Positions 53,785-60,365 of a DNA stretch of 62,961 nucleotides are shown in pieces. The position numbers and the translations under genes were made by a program. Origin of the DNA: Actinomycetes bacterium (lineage in GTDB: Bacteria; Auribacterota; JAJCYG01). The stretch's first letter is position 1; each line of letters opens with the position of its first letter. The stretch covers positions 1 through 62,961 of the forward strand of contig JAJCYG010000068.1 of assembly GCA_029263055.1 (NCBI GenBank). The letters run 5' to 3'. The notes below the pieces were generated by a model that had not been told where the DNA came from, did not search any database, and saw only the letters and a list, made by a program, of their open reading frames with translations.

Positions 53785-54432
53785 ATGAAAAAAATATACA
53801 AAATCTCTTCTTTACTAGCAGGGATCATCTTGATGACCACTCCTTTATTTGCGGCACAGCAGCTGATGATGGCTGACTTTGAGCGCTGGCCCAATAATTT
53901 AAATGGAGAGATTGGGGTCTACGGAGGCGGGGAGCCTGATTGGGAGCGCCCTGATCAAAGCTGGTTTTATGATCCTAATACACCTGGGTACCATCCAAAA
54001 AATGTGAAGAGTGGGGTTAAGTCCTTTCGACTCGTTAACTCGATGAATCCTAATAGTGCTATTTGGGCTACTTTTTCAATTGATTTGGGTCCTACGATTG
54101 ATGTTAAAAAAGTGCCTAAAAAAATAAAAAGTTTGGATGTTAGCGGATATAAATATTTAACTTTTTGGATCAGAGGTCAAAAAGGTGGAGAACATTTCCG
54201 TGTTGCTTTTCGAGATGCCAAAGCAAAAAATTATCAAGATGAGTCAACCTATACGCCGATGCCAAAAGGGGCTCTTAAAGAATGGACTTTTGTTAAGGTT
54301 CCTATCGGAAAAATGAACCCACGTTTAAAATTGAGTGAGTTAGATATGGTTGGGATTCATTTTGGAAAGAACATTGGAAACGCAAAAGGATCCACACTTT
54401 TTGTTGACGATTTCGTTTTCACAAAAGAATAA
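53785..54432 (+). CDS. Exported CBM11-like carbohydrate-binding protein, one domain
   Basis: A 215-residue protein with a signal peptide (residues 1-23, ending LFAAQQ). The rest is one domain of about 190 residues: ADFERWPNNLNGEIGVYGGG, SWFYDPNTPGYHPK, SGVKSFRLVNSMNP, WATFSIDLGPTIDV, LTFWIRGQKGGEHFRVAFRD, WTFVKVPIGKM and LFVDDFVFTKE. The pattern (W-rich loops, FWIRG-GGE and a final VDDF strand) resembles CBM11-type beta-sandwiches. It probably holds sugar in the periplasm or at the surface. The stop shares one base with the next gene's ATG. Confidence 0.7.
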   Translation: MKKIYKISSLLAGIILMTTPLFAAQQLMMADFERWPNNLNGEIGVYGGGEPDWERPDQSWFYDPNTPGYHPKNVKSGVKSFRLVNSMNPNSAIWATFSIDLGPTIDVKKVPKKIKSLDVSGYKYLTFWIRGQKGGEHFRVAFRDAKAKNYQDESTYTPMPKGALKEWTFVKVPIGKMNPRLKLSELDMVGIHFGKNIGNAKGSTLFVDDFVFTKE

Positions 54433-55706
54433 TGAAAACATTTCAGCGCCTACTTCTTCTTTTTCTTTTTTTACTTCCAAATCTTCTTCCGGCTGAAGAA
54501 GTGCCTTTACTTAATGTTACTGGGTTTGAAACCTGGCCAAATGCGCTTAAAGGACAAATGTGGGTAAACGGAGGTGGAGAGCCAAACTGGAATGAACCTG
54601 TTCAAAGTTGGGTTTATGGACCTGACACTAAAGAATATAAAAAAGAATATGTCTATTCAGGAGCGTATAGTTTTCGTTTGGTTAATGCACGTAATCCTAA
54701 AAATCTTCCTTGGGCTTCGTTTACCGTTGATTTAGGTCCGATTACAGATATTACAGTTGAACCTAAAAAAGTTGAAAGCTTGGATGTTTCTGGTTATGGC
54801 GTGCTTAGTTTTTGGATTCGGGGTGAAAAAGGGGGAGAAAAATATCAGGTCTCTTTTAGGGATGCGTCGCAGAGAGAGGTGACTCTGATTCCTTATCCTA
54901 AAGAAGCTTCAAAAGAATGGAAAGAAATCCGGATTCCGCTTTCCTCGATTGAAAAAGAAGTTAATTTACTTGAAATCGACGCTGTGAGTTTAAATTTTGG
55001 TTCTTCAGTTGGTAATCCTATCAATAGTATTCTTTACATTGATGATATTGCGTTTAGTGGAACGAAATCAAAACCAGATAAAGAGATTGTCTTTGAACAA
55101 GTGCAACAAGAAGGATTGTGGTTAGCTGATTTTGAACAAGATGTTTCTTTGTTTGAAGGCGACATGGTTCCTTATGGTGGGGCTCAGGCTAATTTTAATA
55201 ACCGCGACCAGCTTCATACGACTCTCTATAATGAATTGTCTGAGAACTATTCCATTAATCATATTTTTAGGGGCAAGGGTTCGTATCGACTTGTTAATGA
55301 AGTTCCTTTAGAACAAAACAACCTGTGGGCAAGTCTTTCCATAAACTTGGTTCCTGTTGTGGAAATGAAACAAAAGAGATCGGCTCGGATGGGAGTGGAT
55401 GTTTCACGGTTTCGTTATTTGATTTTTTGGGCAAAAGGAGAGAATGGTGGGGAGCGAATTAAGGTTATTTTTCGAGATGCCAAGGCACCTGATTTTCTTC
55501 CTCAAGTGATGATTGATCCTTATCCTCAAATCTTAACCCGCCAATGGCGTAAAATTGTTGTGCCCCTGAGCCAGGTTTCAAATGAAGTAGACCTGTCTCA
55601 GCTGATCTTAGTTGGTTTAGAATTTGGTTCCTGGTTGGGAAACTTAAAAGGGGACATTCTGTATGTGGATGACTTTGTTTTTACCAACCTTTTGAATGAG
55701 CCTTAG
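54432..55706 (+). CDS. Exported CBM11-like protein, two domains in tandem
   Basis: A 424-residue protein with signal peptide (LLLLFLFLLPNLLPAEE, about residues 1-21). Residues 25-215 and about 229-421 are two copies of the domain in the upstream protein: FETWPNALKGQMWVNGGGEP and FEQDVSLFEGDMVPYGGAQ, LSFWIRGEKGGEKYQVSFRD and LIFWAKGENGGERIKVIFRD, ILYIDDIAFSG and ILYVDDFVFTN. The second copy is more diverged. No catalytic domain is attached. It overlaps the upstream gene by one base, so both are made together. Binding sugar unknown. Confidence 0.72.
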   Translation: MKTFQRLLLLFLFLLPNLLPAEEVPLLNVTGFETWPNALKGQMWVNGGGEPNWNEPVQSWVYGPDTKEYKKEYVYSGAYSFRLVNARNPKNLPWASFTVDLGPITDITVEPKKVESLDVSGYGVLSFWIRGEKGGEKYQVSFRDASQREVTLIPYPKEASKEWKEIRIPLSSIEKEVNLLEIDAVSLNFGSSVGNPINSILYIDDIAFSGTKSKPDKEIVFEQVQQEGLWLADFEQDVSLFEGDMVPYGGAQANFNNRDQLHTTLYNELSENYSINHIFRGKGSYRLVNEVPLEQNNLWASLSINLVPVVEMKQKRSARMGVDVSRFRYLIFWAKGENGGERIKVIFRDAKAPDFLPQVMIDPYPQILTRQWRKIVVPLSQVSNEVDLSQLILVGLEFGSWLGNLKGDILYVDDFVFTNLLNEP

Positions 55707-55892
55707 GTTTGCAATTGTGCAAAAAGGGGCATTCTAAACGAACATAATTGTTCCTTTTTCGTTTGGTCGAGTTTAAGTTGTTTTTAAAGTTAATTATGTA
55801 AGAGTATTAAATATAATATTTTATATATATCTAAACTAAAACTTTAACTGGTACCACATATGCAGGTAAAGCACTCTAAGAAAGGAGGGGAG

Positions 55893-56138
55893 ATGAAATC
55901 TAAACAATGGCTCCTCTTAGTTGGTGGAGGGCTTATTTTCACAACATTGCTTACAACAGGCCAATATCTTAAGAACCAAGAACAAGAACAGGAGATGCGG
56001 AAGTATTTTTCTTTGCTTTTAAATGAAAAAAAGAGCCTGGAAAACCACTTGCAGCATTTACAACAACGAGAACAGGTGCTCTTGCAAAGAATGAAGCGCG
56101 CTGAACAACAATTGCAATCCTTTCAACTAGAAGAGTAA
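55893..56138 (+). CDS. Small single-pass membrane protein with coiled coil
   Basis: Start chosen at ATG 55893, after the strong ribosome site AAGGAGGGG; an in-frame ATG at 55860 lies before that site. The 81 residues have one N-terminal helix (WLLLVGGGLIFTTLLTTG) and then a Gln/Glu-rich heptad coiled coil (KSLENHLQHLQQREQVLLQR) to the end. I do not recognise a family. It lies 186 bp after the CBM-like pair and 7 bp before the GH35-like gene, so it is probably cotranscribed with the latter. It may tether or dimerise something at the inner membrane. Confidence 0.6.
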   Translation: MKSKQWLLLVGGGLIFTTLLTTGQYLKNQEQEQEMRKYFSLLLNEKKSLENHLQHLQQREQVLLQRMKRAEQQLQSFQLEE

Positions 56139-56145
56139 GCGACAC

Positions 56146-58215
56146 GTGGCCTCAATCAAGATTGATAATGGGAAACTTCATCTCGATAAAGAGACTCTAT
56201 CTTTAATTAGTGGAGAGTTTCATTATTGGCGTATTGACCCTTTATATTGGGATCGTATTTTAGATACGATTGAAGAGATGGGGCTTCAGTTTATTGCCAC
56301 CTACATTTCTTGGGACTTTCATCTAACAGAGCAGGGTGAGCTTGATTTTGAAGGCAAAACAAATCCCCGCCGCAATTTAAAAGCCTTTCTTGATTTGACT
56401 CAAAAAAGAGGATTTAAGCTCTTTATTCGACCGGGTCCTTATATTTACAGTGAATGGAAAAATCTAGGGATTCCTGATGAAGCAGCAAAACATCATCGAT
56501 TTTCTTCTTCCTTTTTAGATCTCGCTAAACCTTACATGAAAGAAGTCGCCTCGGTTTTAAAACCTTATCTTTATACTCATGGAGGCCATATTGTTCTTTT
56601 TCAACCTGACAATGAAATGGACTTGATGTCTGGTGGTTTTGAAACAGAGTTGGGTTTGAATGGTAAAGATGGGCCGTATCAATCTTTTTTAGAAGAGAAG
56701 TATAAGACGGTAGAAGCCTTAAATAAACATTGGGGAAGTGCTTACAGTTCATTTAAGGGAATTCCTGCAGTCACTTCGTGGCAGGGACGAGATAAAGGTT
56801 TGTGGCGACGTTATTATGATTACCGTTTGTTTTGTCATGATTACACAAATCAGGCTGCTTCTTGGATGGTAAAGGAATACCAAAAATTAGGAATGGATGT
56901 TCCTTTTACATTAAATACATATTCTGAATTTCAAGTTCAGAATTGGAGAGAGTTGGAATCGATTGTTGATGTCGTGGGTGTTGATGTTTATCCAGAAAAT
57001 GAATTTTTAGAAGGAGAACAGAGTCATCAACTTTTTATGGAGCGTCTTCGTGTGCTGCCCACTTATTCTAAACTTCCTTATATTGCAGAGTTTGAATCAG
57101 GTTTGTGGCATGGATTTATTGAGCGAGTAAAAAATCCAACAGCACGTCATTATAAACTGTGTGCGCTTTCAGCTTTAGCTTCAGGAGTTGTTGGATGGAA
57201 TTGGTACATGCTTGTGAATCGAGATAACTGGTATCAAGCCCCGATCACAGAATTGGGCGACTGGCGTCTTCCTTTAGAAAAAGTGTTTAAAGAAATGGTT
57301 CAGATGGTTCGATATTTGGACCCTGCTGAAAATAAGAAAGTGTGTGATGTGGGCGTTGCTTTTTCTTATGCCCATTATCGAATGGGAAAAGGGTATCAGC
57401 CTGATCTTATTTTAAAAAGCCTCTACGAAGCTGACATTGACTATCACTTTATTGATTTAGGCCAGCCAATAAAAGAAAGTCCTCCAATCCTTTTTTATTC
57501 TGGGGAGGATTGGCTCTCAAAAGAAGAAGCAAAGCATTTGGTTGAATATGTTGAGCAAGGAGGGACATTGGTCTGTTTTAAAACGTTTCCTCAATATAAT
57601 GAAGACTTAGATGAAGCAAACCTTTTTGACCTTCTTCTTCCTGAAGCTGTTTTAGGGGGTAGAGAGGTGATGAGTGATAAGAAGCAAGTCGCTGTAAGCT
57701 GGAAAGACCAAAAAGAGAGTGTTGTTCAAAGTGAGCTATTTGTGTATCCGTCATCAAGCAAGGGCGAGCCTATCTGGGCTAATCAAGGACCTGTCTTGAC
57801 CTGGGAGTTGCAATGGAAGCAAGTTGAAGGAGAGAAGTATTGTGTCGGCCATGCGTTTAAATATGGAAAAGGAAAAGTGATACAACTTGGTTTTGATCCT
57901 AATCCTCAGGCTCTAAAAGATCTTATAGATGTAGAGGGTGTTGTGATTGCATCCCAGTCTCAGACAGCAAAAGTTCAATCTGCTCTTTATCAGGGAAAGT
58001 CGAAAAAAGATTTTTTCTTAATTATGACGAATAATTCTTTAGAATCCAAAGAGACTAAGATTGCCTTGTCTAAAACGTTAGGTTCTATAGACTCCATAGA
58101 GACCTTTGCAGGGGCAAAAGTAGATGTTCTTCATAGAGAAGAGGGTTTTGAGCTTTTTCTCTCCTTAGATGCCAAGTCTGGCGATATTGTTCATTTCAAA
58201 GCAAATCCCTTATAG
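56146..58215 (+). CDS. GH35-like beta-galactosidase
   Basis: A 689-residue glycosidase with a GTG start 7 bp after the previous stop. N-terminal TIM barrel: SGEFHYWRIDPLYWDRILDT, IATYISWDFHLTEQGELDFEG, FKLFIRPGPYIYSEWKNLGI, the acid/base Glu157 in FQPDNEMDL, and a nucleophile candidate Glu315 in YIAEFESGLWHG. A GH42-like trimerisation-type domain (about 400-560) and a small beta domain follow. No signal peptide, so it acts on imported oligosaccharides together with the GH94 enzyme. The classical ENE is DNE here, and GGLP after the EW is replaced, so substrate may differ from plain beta-galactosides. Confidence 0.82.
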   Translation: MASIKIDNGKLHLDKETLSLISGEFHYWRIDPLYWDRILDTIEEMGLQFIATYISWDFHLTEQGELDFEGKTNPRRNLKAFLDLTQKRGFKLFIRPGPYIYSEWKNLGIPDEAAKHHRFSSSFLDLAKPYMKEVASVLKPYLYTHGGHIVLFQPDNEMDLMSGGFETELGLNGKDGPYQSFLEEKYKTVEALNKHWGSAYSSFKGIPAVTSWQGRDKGLWRRYYDYRLFCHDYTNQAASWMVKEYQKLGMDVPFTLNTYSEFQVQNWRELESIVDVVGVDVYPENEFLEGEQSHQLFMERLRVLPTYSKLPYIAEFESGLWHGFIERVKNPTARHYKLCALSALASGVVGWNWYMLVNRDNWYQAPITELGDWRLPLEKVFKEMVQMVRYLDPAENKKVCDVGVAFSYAHYRMGKGYQPDLILKSLYEADIDYHFIDLGQPIKESPPILFYSGEDWLSKEEAKHLVEYVEQGGTLVCFKTFPQYNEDLDEANLFDLLLPEAVLGGREVMSDKKQVAVSWKDQKESVVQSELFVYPSSSKGEPIWANQGPVLTWELQWKQVEGEKYCVGHAFKYGKGKVIQLGFDPNPQALKDLIDVEGVVIASQSQTAKVQSALYQGKSKKDFFLIMTNNSLESKETKIALSKTLGSIDSIETFAGAKVDVLHREEGFELFLSLDAKSGDIVHFKANPL

Positions 58216-58239
58216 TCGATATTGTTAAAACTTTTATTT

Positions 58240-58261
58240 GACATACCATATGTCGTATACT
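58240..58261 (+). promoter_or_regulatory. Palindromic operator candidate next to a TATACT box
   Basis: GACATA (58240-58245), CCA, TATGTC (58249-58254) form a perfect 6-bp inverted repeat just before TATACT (58256-58261). A TTGACA overlaps its left arm but is only 12 bp from the -10. A second weak promoter, TTGACG-17-TACTTT, lies at 58317-58345. About 130 nt separate this site from the first gene of the operon. Confidence 0.45.
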
Positions 58262-58393
58262 AGACTTCTAACAACTACATGATGGGGTGTATAGGCCATT
58301 TATTCTATTTTCCCTATTGACGCTAAGACATTTTTCAAGTACTTTTACCCAGTCGTTTAGGTGGACCTATTGATTATAAAAGGAGATAGGTTA

Positions 58394-58966
58394 ATGAGTT
58401 GGAAAAAACTTTTCATTGCAGTTCTCACGTTAACAGTCTTATTCACAGCAAAACCTACCTTGTTTGCAGCAACTGATGTTGAGCGTTTAGATGTACGAAT
58501 CACTATTCGTCCGACGCTGATGTTGCGAGTTGTTCCTACAGGTTCACGTGGAGGTTCTGATATTGATCTTGGAACTTTTTATCCGGGTGAGCGTTGGAAG
58601 AATGAGTTAGGGATCAACGATTTCCGTGGAGTGATTTTAGCTGTCACTTCAAACCTCGGAATGCGTTATCAAATTTTTCAAGAATCTTCAGGACCCCTTC
58701 AAACAGATGGGGGTGAAATCATTTCTGAGAAGAGCTTCCGTGTTTTTACAATCGGAGGGAGCCAGAGTGAAGGGCGCACCTTGCATCCTGAAGTCTCAGT
58801 TCCTGTAACACAAGAACCATTGCTCCTTTTTACCTCTGATGAAGCAGGAACATCTGACTTTTTTACAGCAGGATATATTGTTGATCCGATAGAAGCTCCT
58901 TTGCCAGCAACTCAGCCAGCAGGGACTTATACCACCACGATCACCTATACAGTAGCGGTTATCTAA
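58394..58966 (+). CDS. Exported fimbrial-subunit-like protein, paralogue 1
   Basis: A 190-residue secreted protein; start at ATG 58394 after AAGGAG. Signal peptide about 1-26 (LFIAVLTLTVLFTAKPTLFAA). The mature part is all beta: VRITIRPTLMLRVVP, DLGTFYPGERW, SNLGMRYQIFQESSGPLQ, EPLLLFTSDEAGTSDFFTAGY and the last strand PAGTYTTTITYTVAVI. That last strand follows the pattern of spore-coat-U/Csu-type pilin domains. It is a clear paralogue of the next gene (same QESxxPLQ and LLLF.SD segments). Probably a subunit handled by the chaperone two genes on. Confidence 0.65.
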   Translation: MSWKKLFIAVLTLTVLFTAKPTLFAATDVERLDVRITIRPTLMLRVVPTGSRGGSDIDLGTFYPGERWKNELGINDFRGVILAVTSNLGMRYQIFQESSGPLQTDGGEIISEKSFRVFTIGGSQSEGRTLHPEVSVPVTQEPLLLFTSDEAGTSDFFTAGYIVDPIEAPLPATQPAGTYTTTITYTVAVI

Positions 58967-59554
58967 ATGGTTTGGAAAAAAGTTGGAATCATTGTGAGTG
59001 TCGTAATGTTGAGCGCTCCGTCTCTTTATGCGGGCTTTCAATCAAGTGATTCTCCTGTCTATTCCACAACTACTGGACGTACTAGCCTTGGGACCTTTTC
59101 TGCAGCAGAAACCATTCGCGTTACAGCAACTATTGCCACTCTTTTTGATCTCTCTGTCGAAGTTGTCGGCGGGGGAGAGGCTTTAGATTTTGGTGAAGTC
59201 GGCGTTGGGGAAAACCCTTCTAGAAAAGAACTTGTTATTGCGATGAAGACTAACTTACGTCGTCCTTATCAAATCACTCAAGAATCTTTTAGTCCGCTTC
59301 AAAATGAAAGCGGTGTTGTAATTCCTGAAGAACGGTTTACTTGTGTGACCTACGGGTACACAGGGAATCAGACTCAAGGGGATTTAGGGGCAAAAGAGCC
59401 GACTCCTGTTTCGCAGAGACCCTTAGTTCTTTTTCTCTCAGATAAAATAGGCAATGGTGATTATTTTACAGTCGGTTATGACTTAATCCCTTTAAAAGAT
59501 CAGCAAGCGGGCGAGTACAGTACTGTCTTAACTTTTACAGCCACGTTGCTGTAG
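58967..59554 (+). CDS. Exported fimbrial-subunit-like protein, paralogue 2
   Basis: A 195-residue secreted protein whose ATG directly follows the upstream stop. Signal peptide about 1-22 (VGIIVSVVMLSAPSLYA). Segments shared with paralogue 1: LDFGEVGVGENPSRKEL, NLRRPYQITQESFSPLQ, RPLVLFLSDKIGNGDYFTVGY and the final strand AGEYSTVLTFTATLL. An extra N-terminal stretch (SPVYSTTTGRTSLGTFSAAE) could be the donor strand of a chaperone-usher-type polymer. No cysteine pair joins the fold, unlike classical type 1 pilins; one Cys is present. Family not firmly recognised. Confidence 0.65.
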   Translation: MVWKKVGIIVSVVMLSAPSLYAGFQSSDSPVYSTTTGRTSLGTFSAAETIRVTATIATLFDLSVEVVGGGEALDFGEVGVGENPSRKELVIAMKTNLRRPYQITQESFSPLQNESGVVIPEERFTCVTYGYTGNQTQGDLGAKEPTPVSQRPLVLFLSDKIGNGDYFTVGYDLIPLKDQQAGEYSTVLTFTATLL

Positions 59555-59567
59555 ATAGGAACACTAT

Positions 59568-60365
59568 ATGAAAAAACTTATTGGAATGTTTACTGGAGTA
59601 TTTATTTTTTTAGTGACGATGACTTCTGTCAACGCTTTAACTGTTGGAACGGATTCCCCAAAAATTAAAGCTTCTGTCAAACCTGGTGAAACAAGTTCAG
59701 GCGTGATTAAAGTTAATAATGGTGGAAACAAGCCTGCTAAAGTAACAGCTTACATTTCTGACTGGATTTATAAACCAGAAGGAGATGGGAATAAAGTTTT
59801 TTCTCCTCCAGCAACAACGCCATTGTCATGTGCAAAATGGATTAATGTTTTTCCTACTGAGTTTGATCTCTATCCTGATGAAATTCGTTCTATCAATTAC
59901 ACCATTACAGTCCCTGCAGAAGCAACAGGGGGCCATTATGCGGTGATCTTTTTTGAAACAGATCTAGGCGTTCAAGACATTAAAGGAATGGCTGTCAAAG
60001 TAAAAGGGCGTGTTGGCTCTTTAGTTTATATTGAAAGCCAAGGGCATGTGACTCGAATTGGAGAAGTTACCGAGGTTAAGACTGTGGCTCCTCAAGGGGG
60101 TAACCCTCTTACAATGGAAGTTGATTTCATCAATAAAGGAAATGTGGATTTAACAGCTAAAGGGACATTTCATATTATTGACAGTGAAGGCAATATTTAT
60201 GCACGTGACAAACTAGAAGAGATGTACACATTACCTGGAGATGCTGTCAAACGAACCACTTCTTGGTCTGGAACCCTTGAAAAAGGGGAGTATGACCTTA
60301 TTTTGACTTACGATCTAGGTAACAATCAATCAATCATTAAAGAGACTAAGCTGGTTATTCCTTGA
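59568..60365 (+). CDS. PapD-like periplasmic chaperone
   Basis: A 265-residue protein with a signal peptide (about 1-23, MFTGVFIFLVTMTSVNA). First domain (about 25-140) follows the PapD pattern: SPKIKASVKPGETSSGVIKV, KPAKVTAYISDWIYKPEGD, WINVFPTEFDLYPDEIRSI, TGGHYAVIFFET. The second immunoglobulin-like domain has GRVGSLVYIESQGHV, MEVDFINKGNVDLTAKGTF and EYDLILTYDLG. It would stabilise the two upstream subunits before secretion. The subunit-chaperone-outer membrane order is that of a chaperone-usher operon. A DUF916-type cell-surface protein is the main alternative. Confidence 0.65.
   Translation: MKKLIGMFTGVFIFLVTMTSVNALTVGTDSPKIKASVKPGETSSGVIKVNNGGNKPAKVTAYISDWIYKPEGDGNKVFSPPATTPLSCAKWINVFPTEFDLYPDEIRSINYTITVPAEATGGHYAVIFFETDLGVQDIKGMAVKVKGRVGSLVYIESQGHVTRIGEVTEVKTVAPQGGNPLTMEVDFINKGNVDLTAKGTFHIIDSEGNIYARDKLEEMYTLPGDAVKRTTSWSGTLEKGEYDLILTYDLGNNQSIIKETKLVIP

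Noticed and set aside
55740..55759. Possible terminator: GAACA/TGTTC stem with TAAT loop and T run after the CBM-like genes
   Set aside because: Only a 5-bp stem without GC strength, and a C interrupts stem and T run. The 186-bp gap (55707-55892) otherwise shows only a TATAAT at 55812 without a good -35.
58238..58261. TTGACA and TATACT as an ordinary promoter before the chaperone-usher-like operon
   Set aside because: The spacer is 12 bp, too short for a normal sigma-70-type promoter; I report the site as an operator candidate instead.
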